DNA of 64,000 bases from Nocardioides sp. GTDB lineage: Bacteria > Actinomycetota > Actinomycetes > Propionibacteriales > Nocardioidaceae. Numbering within the stretch: the stretch's first letter is position 1; every line of letters starts with the position of its first letter. Under the pieces are notes generated by a model that saw nothing but the letters and a program-made list of their open reading frames with translations, had not been told where the DNA came from and searched no databases. Positions 1 to 7,824 of the stretch are shown here, in pieces. The DNA lies in the NCBI GenBank assembly GCA_002729525.1, contig PBYI01000038.1, positions 1 to 64,000 of the forward strand, written 5' to 3'. Position numbers and translations under genes: made by a program.

Positions 1-407
1 CCGAGACGCCGACCGAGACGCCGACCGAGACGCCGACCGAGACGCCGACCGAGACGCCGACCGAGACGCCGACCGAGACGCCGACCGAGACGCCGACGGA
101 CGAGCCGACCGACGAGCCGACCGACCAGCCGGACCCCACCGACGAGCCCGAGACGCCCTCCGAGCCCGCCGAGCAGCCCGAGCCGGGGTCGCTCACCGCC
201 CAGCAGGCAGCGGACCACTGCGCCGACCAGGACCTCGTCGACGACCCCGACGACCCGGCGGACGCCTACGACGCCTGCGTGGCGACGTACGGCCCGGAGC
301 CCGAGCCGGCCGCCCCGCCGGCCGACGGCCCGTCGCAGGACGAGCCGTCCACCAAGGCCGCCGTCACCGGCCAGGGGTCGCGCGGGCAGTCGCGCCGCCG
401 CGCCTGA
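1..407 (+). CDS. C-terminal end of a Thr/Pro/Glu-rich repeat protein (5' end outside window)
   Basis: The reading frame is open from the window edge and ends with TGA at 405-407, giving at least 134 residues. It starts with about eight copies of the tetrapeptide ETPT, encoded by a nearly perfect 12-bp tandem repeat (from position 3 to about 98). DEPT and DQPD variants follow. Then comes a short non-repetitive segment with two cysteines (HCADQD... and DACVATYG) that could form a disulfide, and a basic SRGQSRRRA tail. Low-complexity acidic Pro/Thr linkers of this kind are typical of surface-exposed or secreted actinobacterial proteins. The N-terminal domain is missing, so no function is assigned. 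Copy number of the 12-bp unit is likely to vary between strains. Confidence 0.7.
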   Translation, partial: ETPTETPTETPTETPTETPTETPTETPTETPTDEPTDEPTDQPDPTDEPETPSEPAEQPEPGSLTAQQAADHCADQDLVDDPDDPADAYDACVATYGPEPEPAAPPADGPSQDEPSTKAAVTGQGSRGQSRRRA

Positions 408-428
408 CGACGTACGCCGTGCCCACCC

Positions 429-442
429 GGGGCCGCGGCCCC
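429..442. terminator. 14-bp GC palindrome downstream of the repeat protein
   Basis: GGGGCCGCGGCCCC is a perfect palindrome 21 nt after the upstream stop codon. It could be a terminator stem, but it has no T-tract and almost no loop, so the call is weak. Confidence 0.3.
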
Positions 443-478
443 CTCCGACCGAGGGGTCCCGCGCGCCTCGCGTGCTGC

Positions 479-484
479 TAGAAC
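479..484 (+). promoter_or_regulatory. -10 box of a leaderless tpx promoter
   Basis: TAGAAC, preceded by TGC (extended -10 like), lies six nucleotides before the ATG at 491. There is no Shine-Dalgarno sequence, so transcription probably starts at the A of the start codon. Confidence 0.5.
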
Positions 485-490
485 TGGCGC

Positions 491-982
491 ATGGCCACCA
501 CTGCCCTCGGCGGCAACCCCGTCCACACGATCGGCGACCTCCCCGAGGTCGGCTCCGACGCCCCGCCCTTCGAGCTGCTCGGCTCCGACTTCAGCGACGT
601 GGCGCTGACGCCGGGCACGCGCACCGTCCTCAACATCTTCCCGAGCGTCGACACCGGCGTGTGCGCGGCGAGCGTGCGGAAGTTCAACGAGCTCGCCGCC
701 GGCCTGGAGAACACGAAGGTCGTCTGCGTGTCGGCCGACCTGCCGTTCGCGCAGGCGCGCTTCTGCGGTGCCGAGGGCATCGAGAGCGTCACCGCCGCGT
801 CGGCGTTCCGCTCCGACTTCGGTTCGACGTACGGCGTGACGCTCACCGACGGCAAGTTCGAGGGCCTGCTGGCCCGCGCCGTCGTCGTGGTCGACGCCGA
901 CGGCAAGGTCGCCTACACCCAGCTCGTGCCCGAGATCGGCACCGAGCCCGACTACGACGCGGCCGTCGCCGCGCTCGGCTGA
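491..982 (+). CDS. tpx: Thiol peroxidase (Tpx, atypical 2-Cys peroxiredoxin)
   Basis: The 163-residue product matches the usual Tpx length. The peroxidatic cysteine is Cys58 in PSVDTGVC, and the resolving cysteine is Cys92 in RFCGAEG. The N-terminal [19 protein letters not shown] segment is also typical of the family. Tpx reduces peroxides, especially alkyl hydroperoxides, in the cytoplasm and is recycled by thioredoxin. The gene stands alone, with a leaderless-type promoter upstream and a strong hairpin downstream that faces a convergent gene. The start at 491 is supported by the -10 box spacing and the conserved N-terminus. Confidence 0.95.
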   Translation: MATTALGGNPVHTIGDLPEVGSDAPPFELLGSDFSDVALTPGTRTVLNIFPSVDTGVCAASVRKFNELAAGLENTKVVCVSADLPFAQARFCGAEGIESVTAASAFRSDFGSTYGVTLTDGKFEGLLARAVVVVDADGKVAYTQLVPEIGTEPDYDAAVAALG

Positions 983-1000
983 GCGCACCTCCAGCAGCTT

Positions 1001-1068
1001 TCCGACACGTCCTGCAGGAACCTTCCTGCAGGACGTGTCGGATCCACCGGCTCACCGGTGAATCCGAC
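1001..1068. terminator. Overlapping hairpins between convergent genes (bidirectional terminator)
   Basis: A perfect 20-bp inverted repeat spans 1001-1020 and 1023-1042 with a 2-nt loop. Its right arm shares GTCGGAT (1037-1043) with a second imperfect hairpin that pairs with ATCCGAC (1062-1068) around an inner CACCGG/CCGGTG stem (1045-1050/1055-1060). The two structures cannot form together. The position between the tpx stop and the stop of the opposing gene suits a bidirectional terminator, although no T-tract follows. Confidence 0.55.
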
Positions 1069-1082
1069 AGGGACCTAGGGAC

Positions 1083-1520
1083 CTAGCGACCCACCACGGC
1101 CCGCACCACCCCGGCCACCGACGCCCCGAGCGCGGAGGTCGCGGAGAAGTGGTCGTCCCACAGCCGCACCTTCCCGTGCCGCACCTCGAACGTCCCGCTC
1201 ACCCGGAACCCCGCTCGCCAGCGGCCCCACGTGATCACGTCGGTGCGGTCGGTGAGCACCACGTCGCCGGTCGCGGCGATGTGCCGCATCGTGACCTCGA
1301 CACCGATCCCGCGCGCGTCGAGCGCCCGCAGCGTGCCTGCCACCCGCGGACCCCGCAGCGTCGGCAGGCCGGTGTTGCGCCACTCGGCCTGGGCGTCGAG
1401 CAGGTCGGTCACGCCGGCCATGTCGCGCGCCTCGAGGGCGCCGAGGAAGGCGAGCACGACGTCGGTCGCCTCTGAGGCGTCGGACGATCCGGAAGGCGTG
1501 GGGGACGCGGAGGAGGTCAC
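1083..1520 (-). CDS. Limonene-1,2-epoxide hydrolase-like protein (NTF2-like fold)
   Basis: The 145-residue product has the cone-shaped NTF2-like fold of the limonene-epoxide hydrolase family. The residues that make up the epoxide hydrolase active site can be seen: Asn in WRNTGLP, the Arg-x-Asp pair in TDRTDV, and a late Asp in LWDDHF. Enzymes of this family add water to epoxides without a covalent intermediate; the substrate here is unknown. The gene follows a LysR-family regulator on the same strand after only 9 nt, and its own -10 box overlaps that stop codon, so it can be read with the regulator or alone. The start is GTG 1520. Confidence 0.75.
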   Translation of the reverse strand: MTSSASPTPSGSSDASEATDVVLAFLGALEARDMAGVTDLLDAQAEWRNTGLPTLRGPRVAGTLRALDARGIGVEVTMRHIAATGDVVLTDRTDVITWGRWRAGFRVSGTFEVRHGKVRLWDDHFSATSALGASVAGVVRAVVGR

Positions 1521-1526
1521 CCGGTC

Positions 1527-1532
1527 ACGCTA
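1527..1532 (-). promoter_or_regulatory. -10 box TAGCGT of the epoxide-hydrolase-like gene
   Basis: TAGCGT (minus strand) lies six nucleotides before the GTG at 1520. Its first three bases are also the TAG stop codon of the upstream LysR gene. No Shine-Dalgarno is present, so a leaderless mRNA is likely. Confidence 0.45.
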
Positions 1533-2429
1533 GCGACGCCCGGCGACACCCACCAGGTCCCGCACGGGCCCGGCCGGCGGCTGCGGACCCCCCGCCCACA
1601 CGGCCCGCAGGTCGCGTCCGAGGTCGAGGCCGGTGGTCCCCACCGCCACCAGCCCGTACGCCGTGAGGTCGCCCGCGGCGTACCGGCTCAGGAAGGCGGG
1701 TGCCCCGCCGGCCGCGACGGTGGCGAGCACGGCGGTGTTGGTCGTCAGCTCCGCCTCGGGCTCGACCGGTGCGGCCCCGGCCGAGACGAGCGCCTGCTCC
1801 CAGGCCGCCCGGGTGCCGGACCCGCGCTCGCGGCTGGTGAGCGGGCGGGCCGCGACCTCGGCGGGCACCAGCAGCGACCGGCGCCGGGCCCACGGGTCGT
1901 CCAGGGCGGCGACGAGCACGAGCTCGTCGCGCGCGACGGTACGCGAGCGCAGTCCCGCGAGGTCGGCCGGCCCCTCGACGAATCCCAGGTCGGCGTCGCC
2001 GGAGCGCACCGCGTCGGCGACCGCCTCGGAGTTGGTGGCGGTGAGGGTCGCCACGACGGAGCGCTCGCGCCGCAGCACCACCAGCCAGCCCGGCAGCAGG
2101 TGCTCGGCCACGGTCATGCTGGCGTGCACGTGCAGTGCGCGGGACCGCTCCTCGCGCAGGCTGCGCAGGGCGTCCTCGAGCCGGTCGGCGCGCTCGAGCA
2201 GGTCGGCCGACCACTCCACGAGCAGGCGTCCGGCGGGCGTCACCTCCGACCCCCGCGGCGTACGACGGACGAGCGGCAGCCCGGTGAGCGCCTCCATCGC
2301 GCGCAGCCGCTCCGAGGCCGACTGCTGGCTGATCCCCGCGGCCCGCCCGGCGGCGCCGATGCTCCCGAGCCGGGCGACGTCGGCGAGCAGCCTCAGCCCG
2401 GGCAGGTCGGGCAGCCGTGACGTCTCCAC
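1530..2429 (-). CDS. LysR-family transcriptional regulator
   Basis: From GTG 2429 the product is 299 residues, the usual length for LysR. The N-terminal winged helix-turn-helix (about residues 8-65; DVARLGSIGAAGRAAGISQQSAS, then RAMEALTGLPLVRR) is clear, followed by a periplasmic-binding-protein-like effector domain. A longer open frame to 2609 lacks family similarity upstream, and GTG 2429 sits the right distance from a TACCCT box, so the short form is preferred. The gene is divergent from a TehA-family transporter and is probably its regulator. An inverted repeat overlapping its own promoter suggests autoregulation. Confidence 0.85.
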   Translation of the reverse strand: METSRLPDLPGLRLLADVARLGSIGAAGRAAGISQQSASERLRAMEALTGLPLVRRTPRGSEVTPAGRLLVEWSADLLERADRLEDALRSLREERSRALHVHASMTVAEHLLPGWLVVLRRERSVVATLTATNSEAVADAVRSGDADLGFVEGPADLAGLRSRTVARDELVLVAALDDPWARRRSLLVPAEVAARPLTSRERGSGTRAAWEQALVSAGAAPVEPEAELTTNTAVLATVAAGGAPAFLSRYAAGDLTAYGLVAVGTTGLDLGRDLRAVWAGGPQPPAGPVRDLVGVAGRR

Positions 2430-2432
2430 GGA

Positions 2433-2449
2433 CACAGGGTAAACCTGTG
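2433..2449. promoter_or_regulatory. LysR promoter with overlapping inverted-repeat operator
   Basis: CACAGG (2433-2438), a 5-nt spacer and CCTGTG (2444-2449) form a perfect inverted repeat. It covers the minus-strand -10 box TACCCT (2436-2441), which is six nucleotides from the GTG at 2429. A regulator bound here would block its own transcription and could affect the divergent transporter. Confidence 0.5.
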
Positions 2450-2505
2450 ACCTGCCAGGGTCGCGGCCTCTACTGCGGGCACGCGCCCCGGACCAGCCTG
2501 GAGGC

Positions 2506-3501
2506 ATGGCCCTGACGCTCCCCGCTGTCCCTCCGCACCCGCTCCGGACGCTGCGCGAGGACGCCGGGGTCCTCCTCGGTCCCAACTGGTACGCCGCCGC
2601 CATGGGCACCGGGATCCTCGCGGTCGTGTGGGCCCCGCTCGTCCCGGACGTGGCGCAGGTCGTGTGGGTGCTCGCGGCGCTGGTGCTGGTCGCGGTGTCG
2701 GCGGCGACCCTCGTGCACCGCCGCGACTACCGCGGCCACGCCGTGCAGGTGCACTTCTACGGTGCCCCGGCGATGGGACTGATGGCGGTCGGCGCCGCGA
2801 CGCTCACCGTCCACCCGGCCCCCTGGGCGGTCGCCCTGGACGCCGTGCTCTGGACCGCCGGCACCGTCCTCGGGGTCGCCACCGCGCTCGGCGTACCGCG
2901 CCTGGTGCGCGACCACCCGCTGGAGTCCGTCGGCCCGTGGTGGCTGATGCCGGTCGTGCCGCCCACGGTCAGCGCCACCACCGGCGCGCTGCTGGCGCCG
3001 CACCTGCCCGCCGGCGGCGTGCGGACGGCGTACCTCGCGCTCTGCTACGCCCTGCTCGTCCTCAGCCTCGTCGGGACGGCCCGCGTGCTGGCCCTGCTCG
3101 TACGCCGCGTGCGCGCGCACGGCTGGGGTCCGGCCGCGTCGGTGCCGACGTGGTTCATCGTGCTCGGCCCGCTGGGGCAGTCGGTGACGGCCGTGCACCA
3201 CCTCGGCGTGGTCTCCCCGGCCGTGCCCGACCTGCTCGTCCCGCTGTACGGCGTCCCGGTGCTGACCGCGTCGCTGGTCTGGCTCGTGGTCGCCGCCGTG
3301 CTGGTGGTGCGGGCGCGGCCGGGCTTCTCGCTGACCTGGTGGTCGTTCACGTTCCCGGTCGGGACGGTCACGACGGCGGCCGTGGCCCTCGCGCCGACCG
3401 CGGTCGGGCTGACGCTGGTGGGCCTCCTGACCGTCGGCTGGCTCGCCGCCGCGACCGGCACCGCCCGCGGGATCTGGGACGGGTCGCTGCTGCGCGCCTG
3501 A
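2506..3501 (+). CDS. TehA/SLAC1-type transporter (TDT family)
   Basis: The 331-residue membrane protein has about ten hydrophobic segments and the family signature GPNWYAAAMGTGILA near residues 27-41. TDT-family members carry small anions or dicarboxylates (tellurite-resistance TehA, C4-dicarboxylates, sulfite). The substrate cannot be read from sequence. Pairing with a divergent LysR regulator is common for sulfite or organic-anion exporters of this group. The start at 2506 has a GGAGG only one base upstream, too close for an ordinary ribosome-binding site, so the exact start is a little uncertain. Confidence 0.85.
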   Translation: MALTLPAVPPHPLRTLREDAGVLLGPNWYAAAMGTGILAVVWAPLVPDVAQVVWVLAALVLVAVSAATLVHRRDYRGHAVQVHFYGAPAMGLMAVGAATLTVHPAPWAVALDAVLWTAGTVLGVATALGVPRLVRDHPLESVGPWWLMPVVPPTVSATTGALLAPHLPAGGVRTAYLALCYALLVLSLVGTARVLALLVRRVRAHGWGPAASVPTWFIVLGPLGQSVTAVHHLGVVSPAVPDLLVPLYGVPVLTASLVWLVVAAVLVVRARPGFSLTWWSFTFPVGTVTTAAVALAPTAVGLTLVGLLTVGWLAAATGTARGIWDGSLLRA

Positions 3502-3520
3502 CGGAGCCGGCGGGCGCGGC

Positions 3521-4150
3521 TCAGCCCGGCAGGTCCATCGTCGCGAGCACCGAGGCGGCCGTCGCCAGCCGCTCCTCGTCGGGGTAGCGCTCCTCGTCGG
3601 GGCCGGAGACGACCTCGACGGTGACCTTGCGTCCGTCGCAGCGGCAGCCGTAGAGCTCCAGCTCCTCGTTGCGGCTCACCGTGCCGGTCACGTGGTACAT
3701 CTCCTGGCCGTCGACCTCGACCGTGCCGACCCAGGTCAGGTCGGCGGCGCGGTGCCCGGCCGCGGCCCAGTCGTCGCGGGCGGCCTCGCGCAGCGTGAGC
3801 GAGCCGTCGAGGTCGGTGATCGTGAGGGTGCTGATGAGGTCGAGGCCCGATCCCTCCGGGTAGGCCAGCACGAGCCCGCCGTTCTGCGAGCGCACCTCCC
3901 AGCCCTCGGGGAGGTTGTAGGCGAGGTCCTCCGACTCCACCCGCGGCCCGGAGGCCGGTACGACGTCCTGCTCGGCCTCTCCCGTCGGGGTGTCCGCGGG
4001 GCTCCCGGACGCCCCCTCGGACGCCCCCTCGGACGGCGTCCCGCTCGCACCGGCAGTGCTGCTCGCGGACGGGTCCGCCCCGTCGTCCGCGGCGCACCCG
4101 CCGAGCACGAGGGCACCGCCGACGGCCAGGATCCCGAGTCCACGCAGCAT
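3521..4150 (-). CDS. Secreted lipoprotein of unknown function
   Basis: From ATG 4150 the product has 209 residues. A signal peptide ends in the lipobox LVLGGC, so the mature N-terminal Cys should be lipidated and anchored to the outer face of the membrane. A Ser/Thr/Gly/Pro-rich spacer (about residues 20-60) leads to a single compact domain with a YGCRCDGR segment, possibly a redox or disulfide loop. The frame is open upstream to 4477, but the signal peptide fixes the start at 4150. It converges on the TehA-type gene with a 19-bp gap. I do not recognise the domain. Confidence 0.75.
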   Translation of the reverse strand: MLRGLGILAVGGALVLGGCAADDGADPSASSTAGASGTPSEGASEGASGSPADTPTGEAEQDVVPASGPRVESEDLAYNLPEGWEVRSQNGGLVLAYPEGSGLDLISTLTITDLDGSLTLREAARDDWAAAGHRAADLTWVGTVEVDGQEMYHVTGTVSRNEELELYGCRCDGRKVTVEVVSGPDEERYPDEERLATAASVLATMDLPG

Positions 4151-4274
4151 GGGTCCGCGATGCCCGGTCGCCGGGGCGCTCAAACGGAACGCCCGGTCGT
4201 TTGCCCGCAGCGGAGGGTGGGAAGGAGCACCGCAGCCCGCCCGACCGCCTTTGTCCCACTCGGAGGAGACGCAG

Positions 4275-4703
4275 GTGCCCATCCCGGAGTACGACGACTT
4301 CGTCGACGGCGTTCGCGACTGGCTCGTCGAGCTCAACCTCGACGAGCACGTCGTCTCGCAGATCGTCGACGCGCTCGACGACGCGCACGGTCTGGTGCCC
4401 GACGACACCACGATGCCGGCCGTGCCCGACGGCATCTTCGGCGACCTGCCGGCCGGCACCGAGCTCAGCACCCACACCGGCGCCGCCTACCGCTTCCTCA
4501 TGGAGGCGATGGCCGATATGCGCCGCACGCTCAAGGCGTACGACGGCGGCGTCCACGCCTTCCGCGACGGCAACGTCACCGCCGACCAGTGGAGCGCCGA
4601 CCAGACGCGCGCGATGCAGCGCGCCATCGAGGTCGGCCAGCACCACGGGTCCGGCCACGGGACCGGCCACGGGTCAAGCAGCGGCGGGAGCGACGACGCA
4701 TGA
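4275..4703 (+). CDS. Small helical protein paired with an ESX-like substrate
   Basis: The 142-residue product begins at GTG 4275, preceded by GGAGGA. It is acidic and predicted to be helical (WLVELNLDEHVVSQIVDALDDA; FLMEAMADMRRTLKAYDGGV; DQWSADQTRAMQRAIEV), with a His/Gly/Ser-rich tail. It overlaps the next gene by ATGA, implying coupled translation. Small helical proteins encoded directly before PPE- or WXG100-like proteins are often partners or chaperones of type VII secretion substrates. No clear WXG motif is seen, so this role is inferred from context only. Confidence 0.7.
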   Translation: MPIPEYDDFVDGVRDWLVELNLDEHVVSQIVDALDDAHGLVPDDTTMPAVPDGIFGDLPAGTELSTHTGAAYRFLMEAMADMRRTLKAYDGGVHAFRDGNVTADQWSADQTRAMQRAIEVGQHHGSGHGTGHGSSSGGSDDA

Positions 4704-6046
4704 GCGGCCCGCAGCGCGCCCGCCTCGACCAGGCGCTGACCCGCGCCCGGGCCGGGAGCATCGAGGAGGCCCGGACCAGCTGGGAGACCGCGGCCCGCAC
4801 CGTCAACACCATCGCCGACGTCCTCGCCGACGCCGCCGGCCGAGGGGAGCAGCTCGGCGGTCGCACGGGCCGCAGCATGTTCCTGACGATGCGGCGCACC
4901 GCGCGGATGCTCCGCGAGGACCACGCGCGCAAGCTCGAGCGCGGCGCCCGCGCGCTGCGCGACAGCAGCGACGCCGTCGGCCGCGCCGAGGACGACCGCG
5001 CCCGGATCGACGCCGACCTGCCGCCGTACCAGACCGTGCCGTTCCACAAGGTCAACCCGGACGCGGAGTTCGAGTCCGAGCGCGAGCGTCGCGAGGCCGT
5101 CGAGACCTGGGACCGCCAGCAGTCCGGCTTCGCCGCCACCCGCGACGCCGAGCGCGAGCGCCGCGCCCGCGCGGCCGCCGACCGGATGGAGCGTGGCTAC
5201 GACCACCCGATCACGGTCATGAAGGAGATCTACGGCTACCGGGACCCCGAGCCGTCCGGCGGCAGCTCCACCGCCCCGCCGACCGTCGCCCCGCCCTCCG
5301 GTGGTGGCACCGGAGGCGGCCAGCCCCCGCTGGTCTCGACGCCGAACGGCGGTACGGGCGGCACGGGCGGCACCGGCACCGGCTCGATCGACCCCGGCGG
5401 CGACAGGGGCGGTGACGACATCGACTGGGGCGACTCCGGCGACGACGACCCGTGGACCGGCGGCGACCTCGGCGGCGACGGTGACGGCGGCGACGGGGGC
5501 GGCTTCCCCGACCCGACCGGCACCGGCGACCCGGGTGACGGCTACGACTACCCCGGCGGCGGGGGAGAGACCGCGGCCGGCGAGGGCGGCGGCAGCGGCA
5601 TCCCGACGGGCGTCGTCGCCGGCGCCGCCGGAGCGGGTGGCGCGGCCGCGGCGTTCGGGCTCGTGCGCAGCGGCGCCGCCCAGTCGCTGGTCGGACGCTT
5701 CACCGGCGCCACCCCGACGACGCCGGGCGGCACCGCCCGCAGCGCGGTGTCCGGCACCCTCGGGCGCAGCGCCGGCGCGACCACGGGAGCGACCCCGGGT
5801 CGCGGGGCCGGCCCCGCCGGGACCGGCGCAGGAGCCAGGTCCGGTGGCACGGGCGCGGGTGCCGGCAGGCCTGGCGGGCGCGCCGGCTCCCACGGCGCAG
5901 CGGGCTCGCGAGCCGGCGGGGCCGGCGGAGCCGGTGGACGCGGCCGCGGCAAGGACCGCGGGCGTCCCGACGGCGACCGCGACCTGCACGACGACGGCGA
6001 CGACTGGATCGACGACGAGGACGCCGCCCCCGGCGTGCTCGGCTGA
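4700..6046 (+). CDS. PPE/WXG100-like protein, probable type VII (ESX) secretion substrate
   Basis: The 448-residue product starts at ATG 4700, overlapping the previous stop. Residues 1-180 form a long charged helical region with SWETAARTVNTIADVL (a WXG-like turn) and WDRQQSGFAATRDAER. A Gly/Pro/Asp-rich linker (about 180-300) is followed by a short hydrophobic Ala/Gly segment and another Gly/Arg/Ala-rich linker. The C-terminus DDWIDDEDAAPGVLG resembles the acidic APxV tail of actinobacterial PPE-like proteins. No ecc machinery genes are in the window, so the secretion apparatus must be elsewhere. Low-complexity GC-rich repeats in the linkers make frame errors possible, but the frame is intact here. 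Confidence 0.7.
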   Translation: MSGPQRARLDQALTRARAGSIEEARTSWETAARTVNTIADVLADAAGRGEQLGGRTGRSMFLTMRRTARMLREDHARKLERGARALRDSSDAVGRAEDDRARIDADLPPYQTVPFHKVNPDAEFESERERREAVETWDRQQSGFAATRDAERERRARAAADRMERGYDHPITVMKEIYGYRDPEPSGGSSTAPPTVAPPSGGGTGGGQPPLVSTPNGGTGGTGGTGTGSIDPGGDRGGDDIDWGDSGDDDPWTGGDLGGDGDGGDGGGFPDPTGTGDPGDGYDYPGGGGETAAGEGGGSGIPTGVVAGAAGAGGAAAAFGLVRSGAAQSLVGRFTGATPTTPGGTARSAVSGTLGRSAGATTGATPGRGAGPAGTGAGARSGGTGAGAGRPGGRAGSHGAAGSRAGGAGGAGGRGRGKDRGRPDGDRDLHDDGDDWIDDEDAAPGVLG

Positions 6047-6054
6047 CGCCAGGC

Positions 6055-6071
6055 CCGGCCGTCAGGGCCGG
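6055..6071. terminator. Hairpin between convergent ESX-like gene and cyclase gene
   Basis: CCGGCC and GGCCGG pair around a 5-nt loop. The hairpin lies 8 nt after one stop codon and contains the stop codon of the opposing gene. It is a possible short bidirectional terminator without a T-tract. Confidence 0.35.
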
Positions 6072-7639
6072 ACCGGCACCACCACGTCGGTGTCCTCGAG
6101 CCGTCCGCGCAGGCGCACCGACCCCGACGACGTCCACCGCTCCTGCTCGGCGGCCGTCGCCGCGCGCTGCGACTCCGCCGCCGCGAGCACGCCACCGTCG
6201 ACGTCCTTGGCGAGGTCGGTGAGGCGTGCGGCGGAGTTCACCGCGTCGCCGATGACGGTGTACTCGTAGCGGCTCTCGTGGCCCACGTTGCCGGCCACGA
6301 CGGTGCCGGTCGCCACCCCGACACCGGCGCCGACCTCGGTGACCTCCTCCGCCAGTCGCCGCGCGATCTCCCGGGCCGCGGCGAGCGCCCGGCCGGCGTG
6401 GTCGTCGCGGGTGACCGGCACCCCGAAGACCGCCAGCACGGCGTCGCCGATGAACTTGTTGACCAACCCGCCCTGCCGGTCGACCTCGTCGACGACGACG
6501 CCGAAGAACCGGTTGAGCACGGCGACGACCTCCTGCGGCGAGTGCTGCGCGGCGTACGTCGTGGAGCCGACGAGGTCGACGAAGAGCACCGACGCCTCGC
6601 AGGTCTCTCCGCCGAGCTCGACCTCCGCCCCGGGGGCGTCGGCCGATCCTGCCGTGGCCGCCCGCGCGACGGCCTCGCCGACGTGACGCCCGAAGAGGTC
6701 GCGCAGCCGCTCCCGCTCGCGCAGGCCGTCGGCCATCCGGTTGAACCCCGACTGGAGCAGGCCGAGCTCGGTGCCGTCGTACACCGGCACCTGGACGTCG
6801 AGGTGCCCGCGACCGACCGCCTGCATGCCGTCGCGCACCGACTCGACCGGTGCGACGACGGCGCGGGCGGTGAGCACGGTGACCAGGAGGCCGAAGAGGA
6901 GCACCACCCCGCCGAGCACCAGGGCCGACACGGGGAGCCGGTCGCGGTCGTTGTCGTCGCCGGTCAGCGCCAGCAGCGCGGCGGCCACCAGACCGGCGAC
7001 GGGGACGCCGGTGCCGACGCACCACAGCACGACCATCCGGGTGCCGACGCCGGCGAGCCGCGGTCGCGCGTCCGGGTCGTCACCGCTGCTGAGCGCACGG
7101 GCGGCGACGGGGCGCATCACGAACTGGGTGAACAGGTAGGCCACCGCGCCGACCATCGCGCCGCCGATCGCCACCGACAGCGCGGTCGTCAGCGCCCGCT
7201 CGGGCTGGAGCGCCAGCGCGAGACCGGTGAAGAGCACCGTCGCGCCGGCCCACAGCGCCACCTGCATCTGGGTCAGCCGCAGCGGCACCCTGAGCGCCCG
7301 GTCGCGCTCCTCGGACGTCGGGTCGGCGCCGGTGCTCGCCCAGCGCAGCGCGCCGAGGGCGGTGGTGGTGCCGATCCAGCCGCCCACCAGGACCGCGACG
7401 AGGACGTACACCGGGACGCCGATCGCCAGCGAGAGCACGGTGCCGCGGGTCGGCGTCGGCGCGGGCACCACCAGGCTCGACACGACGAAGACGACGCCGG
7501 CCCCGACGACGTTGGTACCGACCAGGAGGGCGGTCAGGAGCAGCTGCACCCGCACGCGCAGCGCGCGCGGCGACTGGTCGGCGCGACCGAGCAGCCGTGA
7601 CCCGAACGGTTTACGGGCTGCGTCGCTGCTGGTGACCAC
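6062..7639 (-). CDS. Membrane-bound class III adenylate/guanylate cyclase with HAMP domain
   Basis: The 525-residue product has six hydrophobic segments in the first 270 residues, a HAMP linker (ARAVVAPVESVRDGM to about 325) and a C-terminal class III cyclase domain. The metal-binding aspartates are Asp355 (FVDLVGST) and Asp399 (NKFIGDAV). Lys395 and Thr462 sit at the purine-selecting positions, and the catalytic Asn/Arg are in DAVNSAARL (468 and 472). The layout matches the mycobacterial Rv1318c/Rv3645 group, which make cAMP at the membrane. GTG 7639 is placed by a TACCCT box seven nucleotides upstream. Lys/Thr favours ATP as substrate, but this needs an assay. Confidence 0.9.
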   Translation of the reverse strand: MVTSSDAARKPFGSRLLGRADQSPRALRVRVQLLLTALLVGTNVVGAGVVFVVSSLVVPAPTPTRGTVLSLAIGVPVYVLVAVLVGGWIGTTTALGALRWASTGADPTSEERDRALRVPLRLTQMQVALWAGATVLFTGLALALQPERALTTALSVAIGGAMVGAVAYLFTQFVMRPVAARALSSGDDPDARPRLAGVGTRMVVLWCVGTGVPVAGLVAAALLALTGDDNDRDRLPVSALVLGGVVLLFGLLVTVLTARAVVAPVESVRDGMQAVGRGHLDVQVPVYDGTELGLLQSGFNRMADGLRERERLRDLFGRHVGEAVARAATAGSADAPGAEVELGGETCEASVLFVDLVGSTTYAAQHSPQEVVAVLNRFFGVVVDEVDRQGGLVNKFIGDAVLAVFGVPVTRDDHAGRALAAAREIARRLAEEVTEVGAGVGVATGTVVAGNVGHESRYEYTVIGDAVNSAARLTDLAKDVDGGVLAAAESQRAATAAEQERWTSSGSVRLRGRLEDTDVVVPVRP

Positions 7640-7646
7640 GCCGACG

Positions 7647-7652
7647 AGGGTA
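7647..7652 (-). promoter_or_regulatory. -10 box TACCCT of the cyclase gene
   Basis: TACCCT on the minus strand lies seven nucleotides before the GTG at 7639 and no ribosome-binding site is seen, consistent with leaderless transcription. Confidence 0.45.
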
Positions 7653-7824
7653 GGGCCGGGGGTGGTCGGCGCGGGTCGCCTCGAAGTAATCGCGACAGGA
7701 TGCCGTGCGCGCGTGCGACGTCGCGCATACTAGGGGCCGTTCCTCCTGCGGCGCCGACGCCGATGCCGACGTCCGGGAGTGCGCTCCCCCAACCGATTCG
7801 ACCAGCACGAAGGGGCCGGGTCAC

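Noticed and set aside
1..98. Short regular repeats resembling a CRISPR array
   Set aside because: The unit is 12 bp with no spacers and lies in a coding frame (ETPT), so it is a coding tandem repeat.
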